NCBI GenBank assembly: GCA_937921995.1
Contig: CAKZVF010000106.1
Coordinates: forward strand, 1-44,020
Source of the DNA: an uncultured Pirellulaceae bacterium
GTDB lineage: Bacteria > Planctomycetota > Planctomycetia > Pirellulales > Pirellulaceae
Reading direction: 5' to 3'
DNA length: 44,020 nucleotides
Part shown: positions 23,981 to 32,707 of the stretch, piece by piece
Position numbering within the stretch: the first letter of the stretch is position 1
Layout of the letters: each line of letters begins with the position of its first letter
The notes under the pieces: model-generated
What the model was told of the DNA's origin: nothing
Databases searched by the model: none
What the model saw: only the letters and a program-made list of their open reading frames with translations
Translations under genes and position numbers: made by a program

Positions 23981-25909
23981 ATGAGCTATCAAGCCCAAAC
24001 CGATCGCATTACCCAGGGAGACCACGGGCCACAACTTCTGCCGGGGCTGGTCGTTAAATCTCTGGAGACAGACGATCCCGCAGAATTTACTGAATCGGCA
24101 ATCGCCCATATCAACGCGGCCACCGGTGCTGCAACAACCGTAGCGCTACAAGGCGTCAAAGGACAGTGGCGGACACTGGGGAAAACTGGACACGACCAAC
24201 CGCCCCAAGACCTCCTAACGGATGTTCTGGATGCAGAACGTTGCCAATCTGATGGCGACTGGATTGCTACGCCGGTCGCGCCTTCGACGTCGGATCAAGC
24301 GTATCAGGGCATCTTGCTGGTTCAAAAGAATTCCAAACTACCTTCGCTACAGGAATTCGATTCGCTTGCCGCTGCACTGCATCTGGCGCTGATCAGCCAC
24401 CAAAGCCAAATCGTCAACCAGCGGCGCGGCGATCGACTGCAGACGATTCTGGAGATGACCGCTAACTGGAATCAATCGCGCGAAACGGATCAGCTGCTGA
24501 TCAAGATCGCCGAAGCGTCCACGCGGCTACTAGGAACTGAACGAGCCACGATCTTTCTACCCGATAATTCCGGCGAGACGTTGATCGGAAAACCCGCGCT
24601 GGGCGTCGAAGACGGGATGCTCAGAATCCCTGCGACCGCCGGTGTCGTAGGCCAAGTCATGAAGACGGGTCAACCCGTGCGCGTCGACGAAGACATTTCC
24701 ACTGAACAGCAACAAATCAATCGTGACGTTGACCAGCAACTGGGCTTTAAAACGAAGACGATCCTGTGCGTCCCCATGTTGGACGCCACTGAGAAAGTGA
24801 TCGGCGCGTTCGAGGTAATCAACCGCAACAGCGGAAACTTTACGCTTGAGGACGAGATCGCCCTCACCGAACTGGCGTCTCACGCCGCGGTGGCGATCGA
24901 AAACACGCAGCACGTCGAAAAATTGGTCTCGACCAAATCCCACATCGCCGATGAAGCCGCGGGTGCTGTGGAACTGATTGGGCAATGCGAATCGATTGAA
25001 AAACTCAAAGAAACAGTCGCCAGAATCGCGGACACCGACCTATCGATTCTGATCACCGGCGAAAACGGCACCGGCAAAGAAGTCGTCGCTCAGATGGTGC
25101 ACTATTTAAGCCAGCGCCGTGACGAGGTTTTGGTCGCGGTGAACTGCGCGGCGATCAGCGAAACTCTGCTCGAAAGCGAACTGTTTGGGCACGAGAAAGG
25201 TGCATTCACCGACGCCCATCAGGCGCGCGAAGGCAAATTCGAACTGGCCAATGGCGGCACGTTGTTCTTGGATGAGATCGGCGACATGAGCCTAGGCGGA
25301 CAAGCCAAACTGCTCCGCGTGCTGGAAGAAAAGGTCCTCGTGCGGGTCGGCGGTAGCGTGCCGATCCCTACTTCGGCGCGCGTTGTCGCGGCGACGAATC
25401 AGAATCTTGGCGAATTGGTACGCGACAAAAAATTTCGCGAAGATCTATTCTTCCGATTGAACGTGGTCACGATCGAACTGCCAGCGCTGCGCGAACGGGG
25501 CGACGATGTGCTGCTGTTGGCGACTCATTTTCTGGATGGATTCTGTAAGAAGGCGCGACGATCGACGCCCATCATTTCCGCCGCCGCCAAAAAATTGCTG
25601 ACCGGCCATCGCTGGCCGGGTAACGTGCGCGAGTTGCGGAACATGATGGAACGACTGGCTTACCTATCCGACGGAGACAAAGTGCTGCCGGAGGATCTGG
25701 CCTTCATCAGCGCTCCTGCCGCAGAAGAATCCGCGATGCCACTTTCGTTGTCGCTGAACGATGCGACACAGAATTTCCAGATGGACTACATCCAGCGGCA
25801 CATCGATAACGCCAAAGGTAACATCACCGACGCGGCGGCCAACATGGGACTGCACCGATCGAATCTCTATCGAAAGATGAAGCAATTGGGCATGAAGGCC
25901 GACGAGTAA
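23981..25909 (+). CDS. Sigma-54-dependent activator with GAF sensor
   Basis: A 642-residue bacterial enhancer-binding protein. A poorly defined N-terminal region (1-150) is followed by a GAF domain (about 155-310, with TAGVVGQVMKTGQPVRV and AVAIENT), an AAA+ domain (about 325-560) with Walker A GENGTGKE near 360 and Walker B FLDEIGD near 433, and a C-terminal Fis-type helix-turn-helix (AAANMGLHRSNLYRKMKQLG). The sigma-54 contact loop, usually GAFTGA, reads GAFTDA at residues 407-412. There is no receiver domain, so it probably senses a small ligand through the GAF region. Target genes are not evident; it is divergent from fabI. Confidence 0.92.
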   Translation: MSYQAQTDRITQGDHGPQLLPGLVVKSLETDDPAEFTESAIAHINAATGAATTVALQGVKGQWRTLGKTGHDQPPQDLLTDVLDAERCQSDGDWIATPVAPSTSDQAYQGILLVQKNSKLPSLQEFDSLAAALHLALISHQSQIVNQRRGDRLQTILEMTANWNQSRETDQLLIKIAEASTRLLGTERATIFLPDNSGETLIGKPALGVEDGMLRIPATAGVVGQVMKTGQPVRVDEDISTEQQQINRDVDQQLGFKTKTILCVPMLDATEKVIGAFEVINRNSGNFTLEDEIALTELASHAAVAIENTQHVEKLVSTKSHIADEAAGAVELIGQCESIEKLKETVARIADTDLSILITGENGTGKEVVAQMVHYLSQRRDEVLVAVNCAAISETLLESELFGHEKGAFTDAHQAREGKFELANGGTLFLDEIGDMSLGGQAKLLRVLEEKVLVRVGGSVPIPTSARVVAATNQNLGELVRDKKFREDLFFRLNVVTIELPALRERGDDVLLLATHFLDGFCKKARRSTPIISAAAKKLLTGHRWPGNVRELRNMMERLAYLSDGDKVLPEDLAFISAPAAEESAMPLSLSLNDATQNFQMDYIQRHIDNAKGNITDAAANMGLHRSNLYRKMKQLGMKADE

Positions 25910-26071
25910 TTCGTGCAGACATCTGTGAACTGTTGGGTGACGTACCAAACGTCTGACTTGGGTCAATTCTTTGAGTTTTTGGGTAAGCTTTAACCGAAGC
26001 CTCGTGTCCCAATTCGTAAGCGGTTTGACTTGGAGCGGTTCCTTTTGCGAGTTTTGATGAAGGGAGTATTG

Positions 26072-27517
26072 ATGAATTCTACTACGGCCCCTCGGAGCCT
26101 GATCCACCGGTATGGTTTTCACGTCGCGCTGATCGTTGTGTCGACGGCCATCATTTTATTGGGTATCGTTGCGGTAGAAAGTTTTAATACACCCAAACAT
26201 GCGCACCCGGGACCGATAATGTTCCAGTCTGGTTTGACCGCTACGGAAGAACCAGAATTAGACGCTTACTTTCGGTTGACTGCGCGTGATGTTGCGGTCG
26301 TAAATGATTCGCTGAATAGAATTTCAGATCAATGGCATCCGGGTTCGGCGACGATGATGATCGAGATCGCTCGATTCGCCAAAAACGCCCGCGCCGTTGC
26401 GGAAATGATCTCCTTGATCGAAACCAAAACGGGTCAGAATTTCGGGAATGATTTTGAAAAATGGCGTCAGTGGATTTGGAAGCAAGAGTACGATCCTCAT
26501 CCGCAGTACGCCAAATTCAAGAGCGCCCTTTATTCAAAAATCGACCCGCGCTTCAGCGACTATTTCCGGGTCACCAAGGATTCGAAGATCCGTTTGGACG
26601 AAATCCGATGGGGAGGCGTTATGCGCGACGGAATTCCTCCGCTAAAGGATCCAAAAATGCTCGCAGCGGCCGATGCGGACTATCTTGCCGACACCGACGT
26701 TGTGTTTGGGGTCGAACTGAACGGTGATGCACGGTGCTACCCCAAGCGCATTTTGGCTTGGCATGAGATGTTCAAAGACACGATCGGTGGCGAATCCGTT
26801 TGTGGCGTTTACTGAACACTTTGCGGAGCGCTGATCGTGTATCAGACTGAAATTAATGGCAAACACTACGAATTAGGCACCAGTGGATTCCTGTACCGAT
26901 CCAACAAACTGATGTACGACCATGAAACCCAATCCTTTTGGTCAACGCTCAAAGGCGAACCTGTCGTTGGAGAACTGGTCGGAAAGGCTATTTCTCTTGA
27001 GCGCCGATACTGTGTCACCACGACTTGGGGCGATTGGAAACGTCAACATCCCAAGACGAAAGTCCTGTCTTTGGAAACAGGCCACAGAAGAAATTACGGG
27101 GAGGGTGTCGCCTACAACGCGTACTTTGGCACTGACAAACTGATGTTCACGGTGCCCGGCAAGGACAGCCGACTGTTGAACAAAGCGGAGGTTGTTGCAC
27201 TTCGAGATGACAAACAACAGCTCGCGATCTCAGCCGATTTTTTGCTCAAGCACCCGGTCTACAGCGACGTATTGGGCGACGACAAATTCGTTGTGTTGAC
27301 CAACTCGGCAGGGGCGAATCGAGTCTACCGAAGCGCTGGAATCACATTTAGGACTTGGGATGGCGTCAGCGTAGCGACCGACTCTGACGGGCAAAAATGG
27401 CGGGTTGCCGAAGACCAGCTGAGCTCCGGCTCGAAATCGCTGGATCGGATGCCATCCCACCGCGGGTTCTGGTTCGGCTGGCAAGCCCAGTATCCAGAAA
27501 CCCGGTTGGTAAAATAG
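26072..27517 (+). CDS. DUF3179 protein, probable selenoprotein (in-frame UGA)
   Basis: A DUF3179 protein of 481 residues if the TGA at 26813-26815 is read as an amino acid (position 248). The upstream part ends GGESVCGVY and the part after TGA, in the same frame, continues TLCGALIVYQ; family members normally have YCxLCG here, so UGA falls exactly on the first Cys of a conserved CxxC, giving UxxC. Conserved DUF3179 segments lie on both sides (NGDARCYPKRILAWHE before; GTSGFLYRSNKLMYD after), and codon quality does not change across it. The start at 26072 has GGGAG about 6 nt upstream; a membrane helix at about 13-35 suggests a periplasmic domain. The function of the family is unknown; UxxC suggests thiol redox chemistry. 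A nonsense mutation or sequencing error is the alternative. Confidence 0.82.
26813..26845 (+). promoter_or_regulatory. UGA codon with SECIS-like hairpin
   Basis: After the TGA (26813-26815) comes a 15-nt spacer and then a perfect 5-bp stem, CTGAT (26831-26835) with ATCAG (26841-26845), closed by the loop CGTGT (26836-26840). The apical loop starts 20 nt after the UGA and has G as its second base. These features fit the bacterial SECIS rules as I remember them: a hairpin in the coding frame, loop 16-37 nt from the UGA, and a G in the first two loop bases. The lower stem is weak, with only partial pairing around the spacer. Confidence 0.65.
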
Positions 27518-27554
27518 CGCTGATGTTTCGATTGACTTAGGCCATCGGCGCACC

Positions 27555-27608
27555 TTAAACCGCAGGCGACTTTTAAACCGCAGGCGACTTTTAGATCGCA
27601 GGCGACTT
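27555..27608. repeat. 18-bp tandem repeat (3 copies) overlapping a stop codon
   Basis: Three consecutive 18-bp units, 27555-27572, 27573-27590 and 27591-27608; the first two are identical and the third differs at three bases. Each unit read on the minus strand is KSPAV or KSPAI plus TAA. The unit at 27591-27608 is the real end of the CBS gene, so the last six codons with the stop appear to have been copied twice downstream. Confidence 0.85.
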
Positions 27609-28076
27609 TCGCAAATCCAGCGCCGAAAGATACAGCGTCGCGCTGCCTTTGACGCGCACCGGTTTATTCAATTCCGACATGTGCTTCATCGCGTCGCGGC
27701 GACTGATCTGCCCCAGCAATTTACCATCGCGCACCACCGGAAGACGACGTACCGGTTGACTGATGAACAGTTGGGCAATGCTTAGCAGCTGCATATTCTC
27801 TTCGATCGCCAGCGGAGCCTGGATCATAAACGCGCCCACTTCATTGGTTGGCAACGATTCGTAGGCGGTATCCACTAGCACTTCCAAACAACACTTTTCG
27901 GTGAAGACGCCAACGAGCATGTCATTCTCATCGACGACCGGTGCACCAGAAATCTTGTTCTTCACCAGCAAGTCGATCGCGTGAAAGACGTCTTGTTCAG
28001 GCCGAAGTTTGACCAATTTCTTCGTCATGATGTCCGACGCGCAAAGTACGTTGGATAGCTTAAGTCCGGTAGCCAT
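27591..28076 (-). CDS. CBS-domain pair protein
   Basis: A 161-residue cytoplasmic protein made almost wholly of two CBS domains (about residues 11-70 and 80-140), with the usual ASDIMTK and VVDENDMLVGVFTEK in the first and VRRLPVVRDGKLLGQISRRD in the second. CBS pairs bind adenosyl nucleotides such as AMP, ATP or SAM and regulate partners. It stands alone, divergent from the haloperoxidase gene. AGGAGAG precedes the ATG by about 5 nt (minus strand of 28080-28088). The C-terminus LRKSPAI lies in the tandem repeat, so length variants by slippage would change only the sequence after the stop. Confidence 0.88.
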   Translation of the reverse strand: MATGLKLSNVLCASDIMTKKLVKLRPEQDVFHAIDLLVKNKISGAPVVDENDMLVGVFTEKCCLEVLVDTAYESLPTNEVGAFMIQAPLAIEENMQLLSIAQLFISQPVRRLPVVRDGKLLGQISRRDAMKHMSELNKPVRVKGSATLYLSALDLRKSPAI

Positions 28077-28640
28077 AACTCTCTCCTATTTAGATTGAAA
28101 ACGATCCGATAGCGCAAGAGCCACCGAAATAGAATTAACAAGACACTGGAGTCAGTTCGTTGGAGTCAGTTCGCAAAGGAACATTTCAACTGTAAGCGCC
28201 AATCGTGCTCTCTCCAAAGGAAATCCGGGCAGTCAATCAATAAAAAGGGGCTTGTGAATTTTGTCACAAACTTCCTCCGTGTTTTTGCGTAATGACAGCA
28301 CATAGAATTTGCGAAGAGACACTGACCATTACGACCAAAGCGTCATGCTTTGTGCTGCGAGTTCTCCGGGAGGTCAAGGCTCCATCGGAGACCTAAGATT
28401 CACGTTTGACGATTGCGAGCGGCACACAATTTTTCGATTGCGTGTGCGTGAACAGTTCAACCAACGGTAATCTACGGAGCATTGCCCAAGCAGGCCCGCA
28501 TGAAATTGCTCCTTCTCAGCCACTTCACAGAAAACGGATTGTCGCTCCTTTTCCCCCGTAGATCTTCAATTGTCTGTGTCTATATTGAATGGCGGATATC
28601 CTCTAACGATTTCACCCATGAATTTACACCGAGTACAACC
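28077..28640. other. Divergent intergenic region, CBS gene to haloperoxidase
   Basis: A 564-bp gap between divergent genes. It contains a CRP-like palindrome at 28252-28269 and a bulged hairpin at 28371-28394 (AGGT...ACCT outside, CTCC-ATC-GGAG inside) that could lie in the leader of the haloperoxidase transcript. The haloperoxidase frame remains open back to 28482, but that stretch lacks a signal-peptide pattern and a ribosome site, so I treat it as untranslated. I saw no other gene or RNA. Confidence 0.5.
28252..28269. promoter_or_regulatory. CRP/FNR-type palindrome TTGTGA-N6-TCACAA
   Basis: TTGTGA (28252-28257) and TCACAA (28264-28269) form a perfect palindrome with a 6-nt spacer, matching the core TGTGA-N6-TCACA of CRP sites exactly. 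It lies 176 bp before the CBS start and 372 bp before the haloperoxidase start, so either or both could be controlled. No CRP/FNR regulator is encoded in the window. Confidence 0.45.
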
Positions 28641-31097
28641 ATGCGACGCCGTTCAACAAAAACAACTGAATTTGGTTACGGCCAATTGGAAACGCGATCT
28701 ATGTTGGCCGGTCTTGTGACCGTTATTTTGGAGGACCAGGTTCTGACGGTCATTGGCGATCGCGAAACCAATGTTTTCTCCGTCGATCTGACCGCCGAAA
28801 CAACCGACCAACTGGTCCAAGGCCAATCCGACACCAACGTTTGGTTCGCGCGCGGTTTTGAAGACGGGTTGGATCTTGCAAACCTGCAAGACATCCGCAT
28901 CTACGCCAACAACGGCGACGACGTCGTCACGCTTTACGCAGAAGGATACAGCCTGCGGGATGACTTGATCATTTCGTTGGCACATGGCAACGATTCACTT
29001 TACGTCGTCGGGGGTACTGTCGAAGACGATGTTTCGATTTACGCCGGTAGCAACCATGATTCGATCTTCATCTCCGACCTTTACGTCGGCGACGATTTGT
29101 ACTTGGTCGGTAACGCGGGAACCGATGTGATGGCGCTCAATGGTGTCACCGTTGAAGACAACACACTTGGTCTAGGTCAGTTTGGGCACGATTCGGTGCT
29201 GGTGAACGATTCAACTTTTGGTGACGGTGTCTATTTTGAAATGGGGCAAGGGGCCGACCGTTACGAATCGATTGGCTCGGTTTACAACGACGTTGTTTCG
29301 ATCCGGGGCCGAGATGGATTTGATTCGGTTTTGCTGGACGCCGAAGCAAATACCTTTTCTAGAAATCCGCATCTGATCGCGGTCGACCGAGAGGCACAGA
29401 CAACTAATGAATTCGGTTTGGATGCTGTTGCAATTGATCAGCTCAAAACTGACTTTTTTGAGTTCGGTAATGAGATTCCGCTCGTTACGGCCAACGCTGT
29501 TCAAGACGGTCTGTCTGAACTGGCATCCGTGTTCGACGTGGCCCTGTTCACACTGATACTGGACGAAGATGCTCAGACGGTATCCGTGGAAGATCCTACC
29601 CAGACCGTTTCAGCGGTTTGGGACGTCGCGGTACAGGCGGCCGTGATCGCAACCGGGCCCGGACCAACGATTGCTTCTCGCGCCTACGCGATGATGCACA
29701 CGGCGATGTACGATGCTTGGTCGGCCTATGACAGCGTTGCGATTTCAACCAACCTTGGCGATGACCTCCAGCGTCCGGATTCTGAGAACACCGAAGCCAA
29801 CAAAACCAAAGCGATGAGTTTTGCCGCGTATCGCGTCTTGGATGATCTGTTTTCGACGCAAACTGAAATTTTCGAAAACGTAATGGAGCAGTTTGGTTTT
29901 GATCCAACCGACACCAGCACCGATACGACGACCGCGACAGGCATTGGCAATCGGATGGCAAGTGAGTTACTGACTGTTCGCCACGCCGACGGTTCCAATC
30001 AATTGGGTGATGCTGCTACGGGAACCGCAGGCGTCGCTTATTCGGACACCACTGGATACACGCCGATCAACCCCACCGGAGATCCCATCGACATCCAAAG
30101 ATGGACGCCTGAGTTCGTTCCCGTAGATGCCGTCCCCGGGGAAGAAAATGCGATTCAACGATTCCTGACTCCACAATGGGGCACGGTTGCCGCATTTGGA
30201 TTTGAAGACGCAAACGATTTTCTCCCTGAGGCTCCTCAGCCATTTCTCTTGGTTGACGGCACGACCGATTTGGACGCGCAGACGATCACCTTAGCCGATG
30301 GCACTGTTTTGAACATCGATAAGAGCCTAATAGGAACTGTGATCAACCCCGAATTCATCAGCCAAGCCAAGGAGGTGGTTGAGTTTAGCGCGAACCTAAC
30401 CGACGAAGAAAAAATCATCGCCGAGTTCTGGGAAGACGGCGGCGGCACCTCGTTTCCACCGGGAACAACGATGACTTTTGGACAGTTTGTTTCCGCCCGC
30501 GATAACCATTCCACCGATGAAGACGCAAAATTATTCTTTGCCCTTGGTAACGCCGTGTTCGATGCGGGCGTGGCGACGTGGAATGCAAAAGTTGTTTACG
30601 ACTACGTGCGTCCGGTTCGCGCGATTCGCGAGCTGGGGGAACTGGGATTGATTGGCGAGTTCGACGCCGATTTGGGGGGTTTTGCGATTGACGCTTGGGT
30701 ACCCAACAACGGTACGCAAACGATTTTGGCGACTGACTTCTTGACGTATCAGCTACCTGGCGGCAACGTGTCGCCTCCATTTGCCGAATATACATCCGGT
30801 CACAGCGCTTTCAGTGCCTCAGGAGCAACCGTTCTTCAATTGTTCACCGGCAGCGACGAATTTGGAGGTTCGGTTACCTTCTCTGCCGGCAGTGCCGTGT
30901 TCGAAGACGCCACTCCCTTGGAAGATGTGACGCTGTCATGGGATACCTTCTCCGCGGCGGCTGACGAAGCCGGGTTGTCAAGGCTCTACGGCGGCATTCA
31001 CTTCACCGAGGGCGACGTAAACGGCCGGACGTTGGGCGAAGATGTCGGCGATGCCGCTTACGAACAGGCGCTGTTCTACATCAACGGTGGCGTCTAA
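28641..31097 (+). CDS. Secreted vanadium-dependent haloperoxidase
   Basis: An 818-residue protein. It begins with a planctomycete sorting-like segment (YGQLETRSMLAG), then about 230 residues of Asp/Gly-rich strand repeats (GNDSLYVVGG, GSNHDSIFISD, GTDVMALNGV) resembling a surface beta-helix, then a vanadium haloperoxidase/PAP2 domain from about residue 310 to the end. Every vanadate ligand of the fungal chloroperoxidase has a counterpart at the same spacing: Lys650 and Arg657 (7 apart), Ser719-Gly720-His721, and Arg781 with His787 (6 apart). The enzyme would oxidise halides with hydrogen peroxide outside the cell, a reaction known in marine organisms; a phosphatase activity is the alternative for this fold. 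The ATG at 28641 is chosen because it directly precedes the basic and LExR segments. Confidence 0.87.
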   Translation: MRRRSTKTTEFGYGQLETRSMLAGLVTVILEDQVLTVIGDRETNVFSVDLTAETTDQLVQGQSDTNVWFARGFEDGLDLANLQDIRIYANNGDDVVTLYAEGYSLRDDLIISLAHGNDSLYVVGGTVEDDVSIYAGSNHDSIFISDLYVGDDLYLVGNAGTDVMALNGVTVEDNTLGLGQFGHDSVLVNDSTFGDGVYFEMGQGADRYESIGSVYNDVVSIRGRDGFDSVLLDAEANTFSRNPHLIAVDREAQTTNEFGLDAVAIDQLKTDFFEFGNEIPLVTANAVQDGLSELASVFDVALFTLILDEDAQTVSVEDPTQTVSAVWDVAVQAAVIATGPGPTIASRAYAMMHTAMYDAWSAYDSVAISTNLGDDLQRPDSENTEANKTKAMSFAAYRVLDDLFSTQTEIFENVMEQFGFDPTDTSTDTTTATGIGNRMASELLTVRHADGSNQLGDAATGTAGVAYSDTTGYTPINPTGDPIDIQRWTPEFVPVDAVPGEENAIQRFLTPQWGTVAAFGFEDANDFLPEAPQPFLLVDGTTDLDAQTITLADGTVLNIDKSLIGTVINPEFISQAKEVVEFSANLTDEEKIIAEFWEDGGGTSFPPGTTMTFGQFVSARDNHSTDEDAKLFFALGNAVFDAGVATWNAKVVYDYVRPVRAIRELGELGLIGEFDADLGGFAIDAWVPNNGTQTILATDFLTYQLPGGNVSPPFAEYTSGHSAFSASGATVLQLFTGSDEFGGSVTFSAGSAVFEDATPLEDVTLSWDTFSAAADEAGLSRLYGGIHFTEGDVNGRTLGEDVGDAAYEQALFYINGGV

Positions 31098-31143
31098 TCG
31101 TTTTGCAAATATAAATCACCGGCGGCTGCTTTGCACATGGTGG

Positions 31144-31830
31144 CTACTGACCGTTCGCCACTTCACCGGTGAAAATTTGCTGCAGCGAATCCATGCTTCG
31201 ATAGTTCAAATCAGCGGCGATGTTCTTGAACTTGTCGCGGTTGGGGACATCGCCAAGGTAATGATAGGCGACGGACAAATTTGCCGCGATCACTGGGTCG
31301 GTGCTATTGAGTCGATACGATTGCTCGCCGTACTGGACGGCTTTAGCGTAGTCTTTTCGAATGATCGCAATCGCCACCATGCTCGAGTAAGCTTGAGCAT
31401 AATCAGGGTCAATCTCTAAGGCTCTTTGGTACATCGCCAACGATTCTTCGTGCCGTCCCTGCTGCCGCAATAAGATGCCTTGGCCGGTGATTGCTTCGAC
31501 GAGATTCGGATTAATCTTCAGCGCTGTATCAAAGGCATTGGCCGCCGCACCGATATCGCCCAGATCTGTTTGGCAGTTGCCCAGAATCGCCCAAGCCCGA
31601 TCGTCTTGCGGATAATTTTCGAGGTAGGCCTGCAGCTGCGCGACGATGGTCGGCGAAGGCCCCGCCAACTTGATTGCTCCAGCGATTCCGTTGAGCTTCG
31701 CCATATTCGTTTTCGATGTCGACTGATCGCACCCCACCGATAACGTCATGACAAACCAAAGGAGGAGAAGCATCGCGCGACCCGAATAGGCGGGGGCGGG
31801 TTGGGATTGGAATTGGGAAGGGCTCATCAT
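31144..31830 (-). CDS. TPR-repeat lipoprotein
   Basis: A 228-residue protein with a lipoprotein signal (LLLLWFVMTLSVGC, Cys at about residue 34) followed by four or more tetratricopeptide repeats: AWAILGNCQTDLGDIGAAANAFDTAL is the first clear one, then NLVEAITGQGILLRQQGR, AQAYSSMVAIAIIRKDYAKA and PVIAANLSVAYHYLGD. It is presumably anchored in a membrane facing the periplasm as a protein-interaction scaffold. The frame extends to 31929, but the double ATG at 31830/31827 fits the signal better. It faces the haloperoxidase gene end to end (46 bp apart) and is divergent from the sirtuin gene. Confidence 0.8.
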   Translation of the reverse strand: MMSPSQFQSQPAPAYSGRAMLLLLWFVMTLSVGCDQSTSKTNMAKLNGIAGAIKLAGPSPTIVAQLQAYLENYPQDDRAWAILGNCQTDLGDIGAAANAFDTALKINPNLVEAITGQGILLRQQGRHEESLAMYQRALEIDPDYAQAYSSMVAIAIIRKDYAKAVQYGEQSYRLNSTDPVIAANLSVAYHYLGDVPNRDKFKNIAADLNYRSMDSLQQIFTGEVANGQ

Positions 31831-31999
31831 TCGCTTTCTCGGAGGGATCTGAATAGCGGCTCGAAACCAGAATATAATAGATCTGATCTCGAATTTCACC
31901 AGCCATGGCAGCCGTCTTGAAGATCGCAACAGCGCGGAGAAGCTGATATTCTATTGGAAGCCCGACGCGTAGGGCGGCACTTAACCATAGAGCAACCGC

Positions 32000-32707
32000 A
32001 TGAATCAACTTCAACGAATCGTCGTTCTGACAGGTGCAGGCGTTAGCGCCGAGAGCGGAATACGCACTTTCCGTGACAGCAATGGATTGTGGGAAGACCA
32101 CGAAGTCATGGACGTCGCAAGTCCCGAAGGCTGGCGGCGGGACCAAGAATTGGTGCTGCGGTTTTACAATGCGCGTCGAGCACAACTTAAAGAAGTCAAA
32201 CCCAATGCGGCGCACGCGGCAATCAAAAAATTGCAAGACAACTTCTTGGTGAACGTGATCACTCAAAACGTCGATGACCTGCACGAGCGCGCTGGATCCG
32301 AAAACGTCCTGCACCTCCACGGGCAGTTAAAAAGGGTACGCTCGACAGGAAACGAAGACCTAATTTACGACTGGACCGATGATCTCAACACCGGTGACCT
32401 TTGCGAAGATGGCCATCAACTGCGTCCTCACATCGTTTGGTTCGGGGAATCGGTGCCGGCGCTCGATGAAGCGATTCGCATCACCTCCCAAGCCGATATC
32501 GTTTTGATCGTTGGCACCAGTCTGCAAGTGTATCCTGCTGCCAGTCTCTTCGCTTACGCTCCACCGGAAGCCAAGATCTTTTACATTGACCCCAACCCTG
32601 CCCAGAGCCACGAAGCATTGGCGCGAAGCCATTTTGAAACGATTGCCAAACCTGCCTCCGTGGGCGTTCCGGAGATTATCAAGAAACTGGAATCAATGCT
32701 TGGCTAA
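32000..32707 (+). CDS. NAD-dependent protein deacylase, sirtuin family
   Basis: A 235-residue cytoplasmic sirtuin that removes acyl groups from lysines using NAD. The NAD motif TGAGVSAESGIRTFR is at about residues 11-25, TQNVDDLHERAG and the catalytic histidine in LHLHGQ follow, and the late motifs HIVWFGES and VGTSLQVYPAASL are intact. The FYNARR segment gives the Tyr-x-x-Arg pair that marks class III enzymes preferring succinyl or malonyl groups. The usual four zinc cysteines between HGQ and RPHIVWFGE are missing; only one Cys (LCEDG) remains. Similar zinc-less sirtuins occur in other phyla such as Bacteroidota, so it is likely active. I give no symbol, since the orthology to cobB is uncertain. 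Confidence 0.9.
   Translation: MNQLQRIVVLTGAGVSAESGIRTFRDSNGLWEDHEVMDVASPEGWRRDQELVLRFYNARRAQLKEVKPNAAHAAIKKLQDNFLVNVITQNVDDLHERAGSENVLHLHGQLKRVRSTGNEDLIYDWTDDLNTGDLCEDGHQLRPHIVWFGESVPALDEAIRITSQADIVLIVGTSLQVYPAASLFAYAPPEAKIFYIDPNPAQSHEALARSHFETIAKPASVGVPEIIKKLESMLG

Noticed and set aside
26072-27517. Calling the DUF3179 gene a pseudogene or two separate genes
   Set aside because: Both parts are in one frame, conserved segments lie directly on each side of the TGA, the second part has no start site of its own, and the TGA falls on a conserved Cys with a hairpin after it.
31529-32320. 263-codon open frame on the minus strand across the TPR and sirtuin genes
   Set aside because: It overlaps two well-supported genes in other frames and has no recognisable domain.
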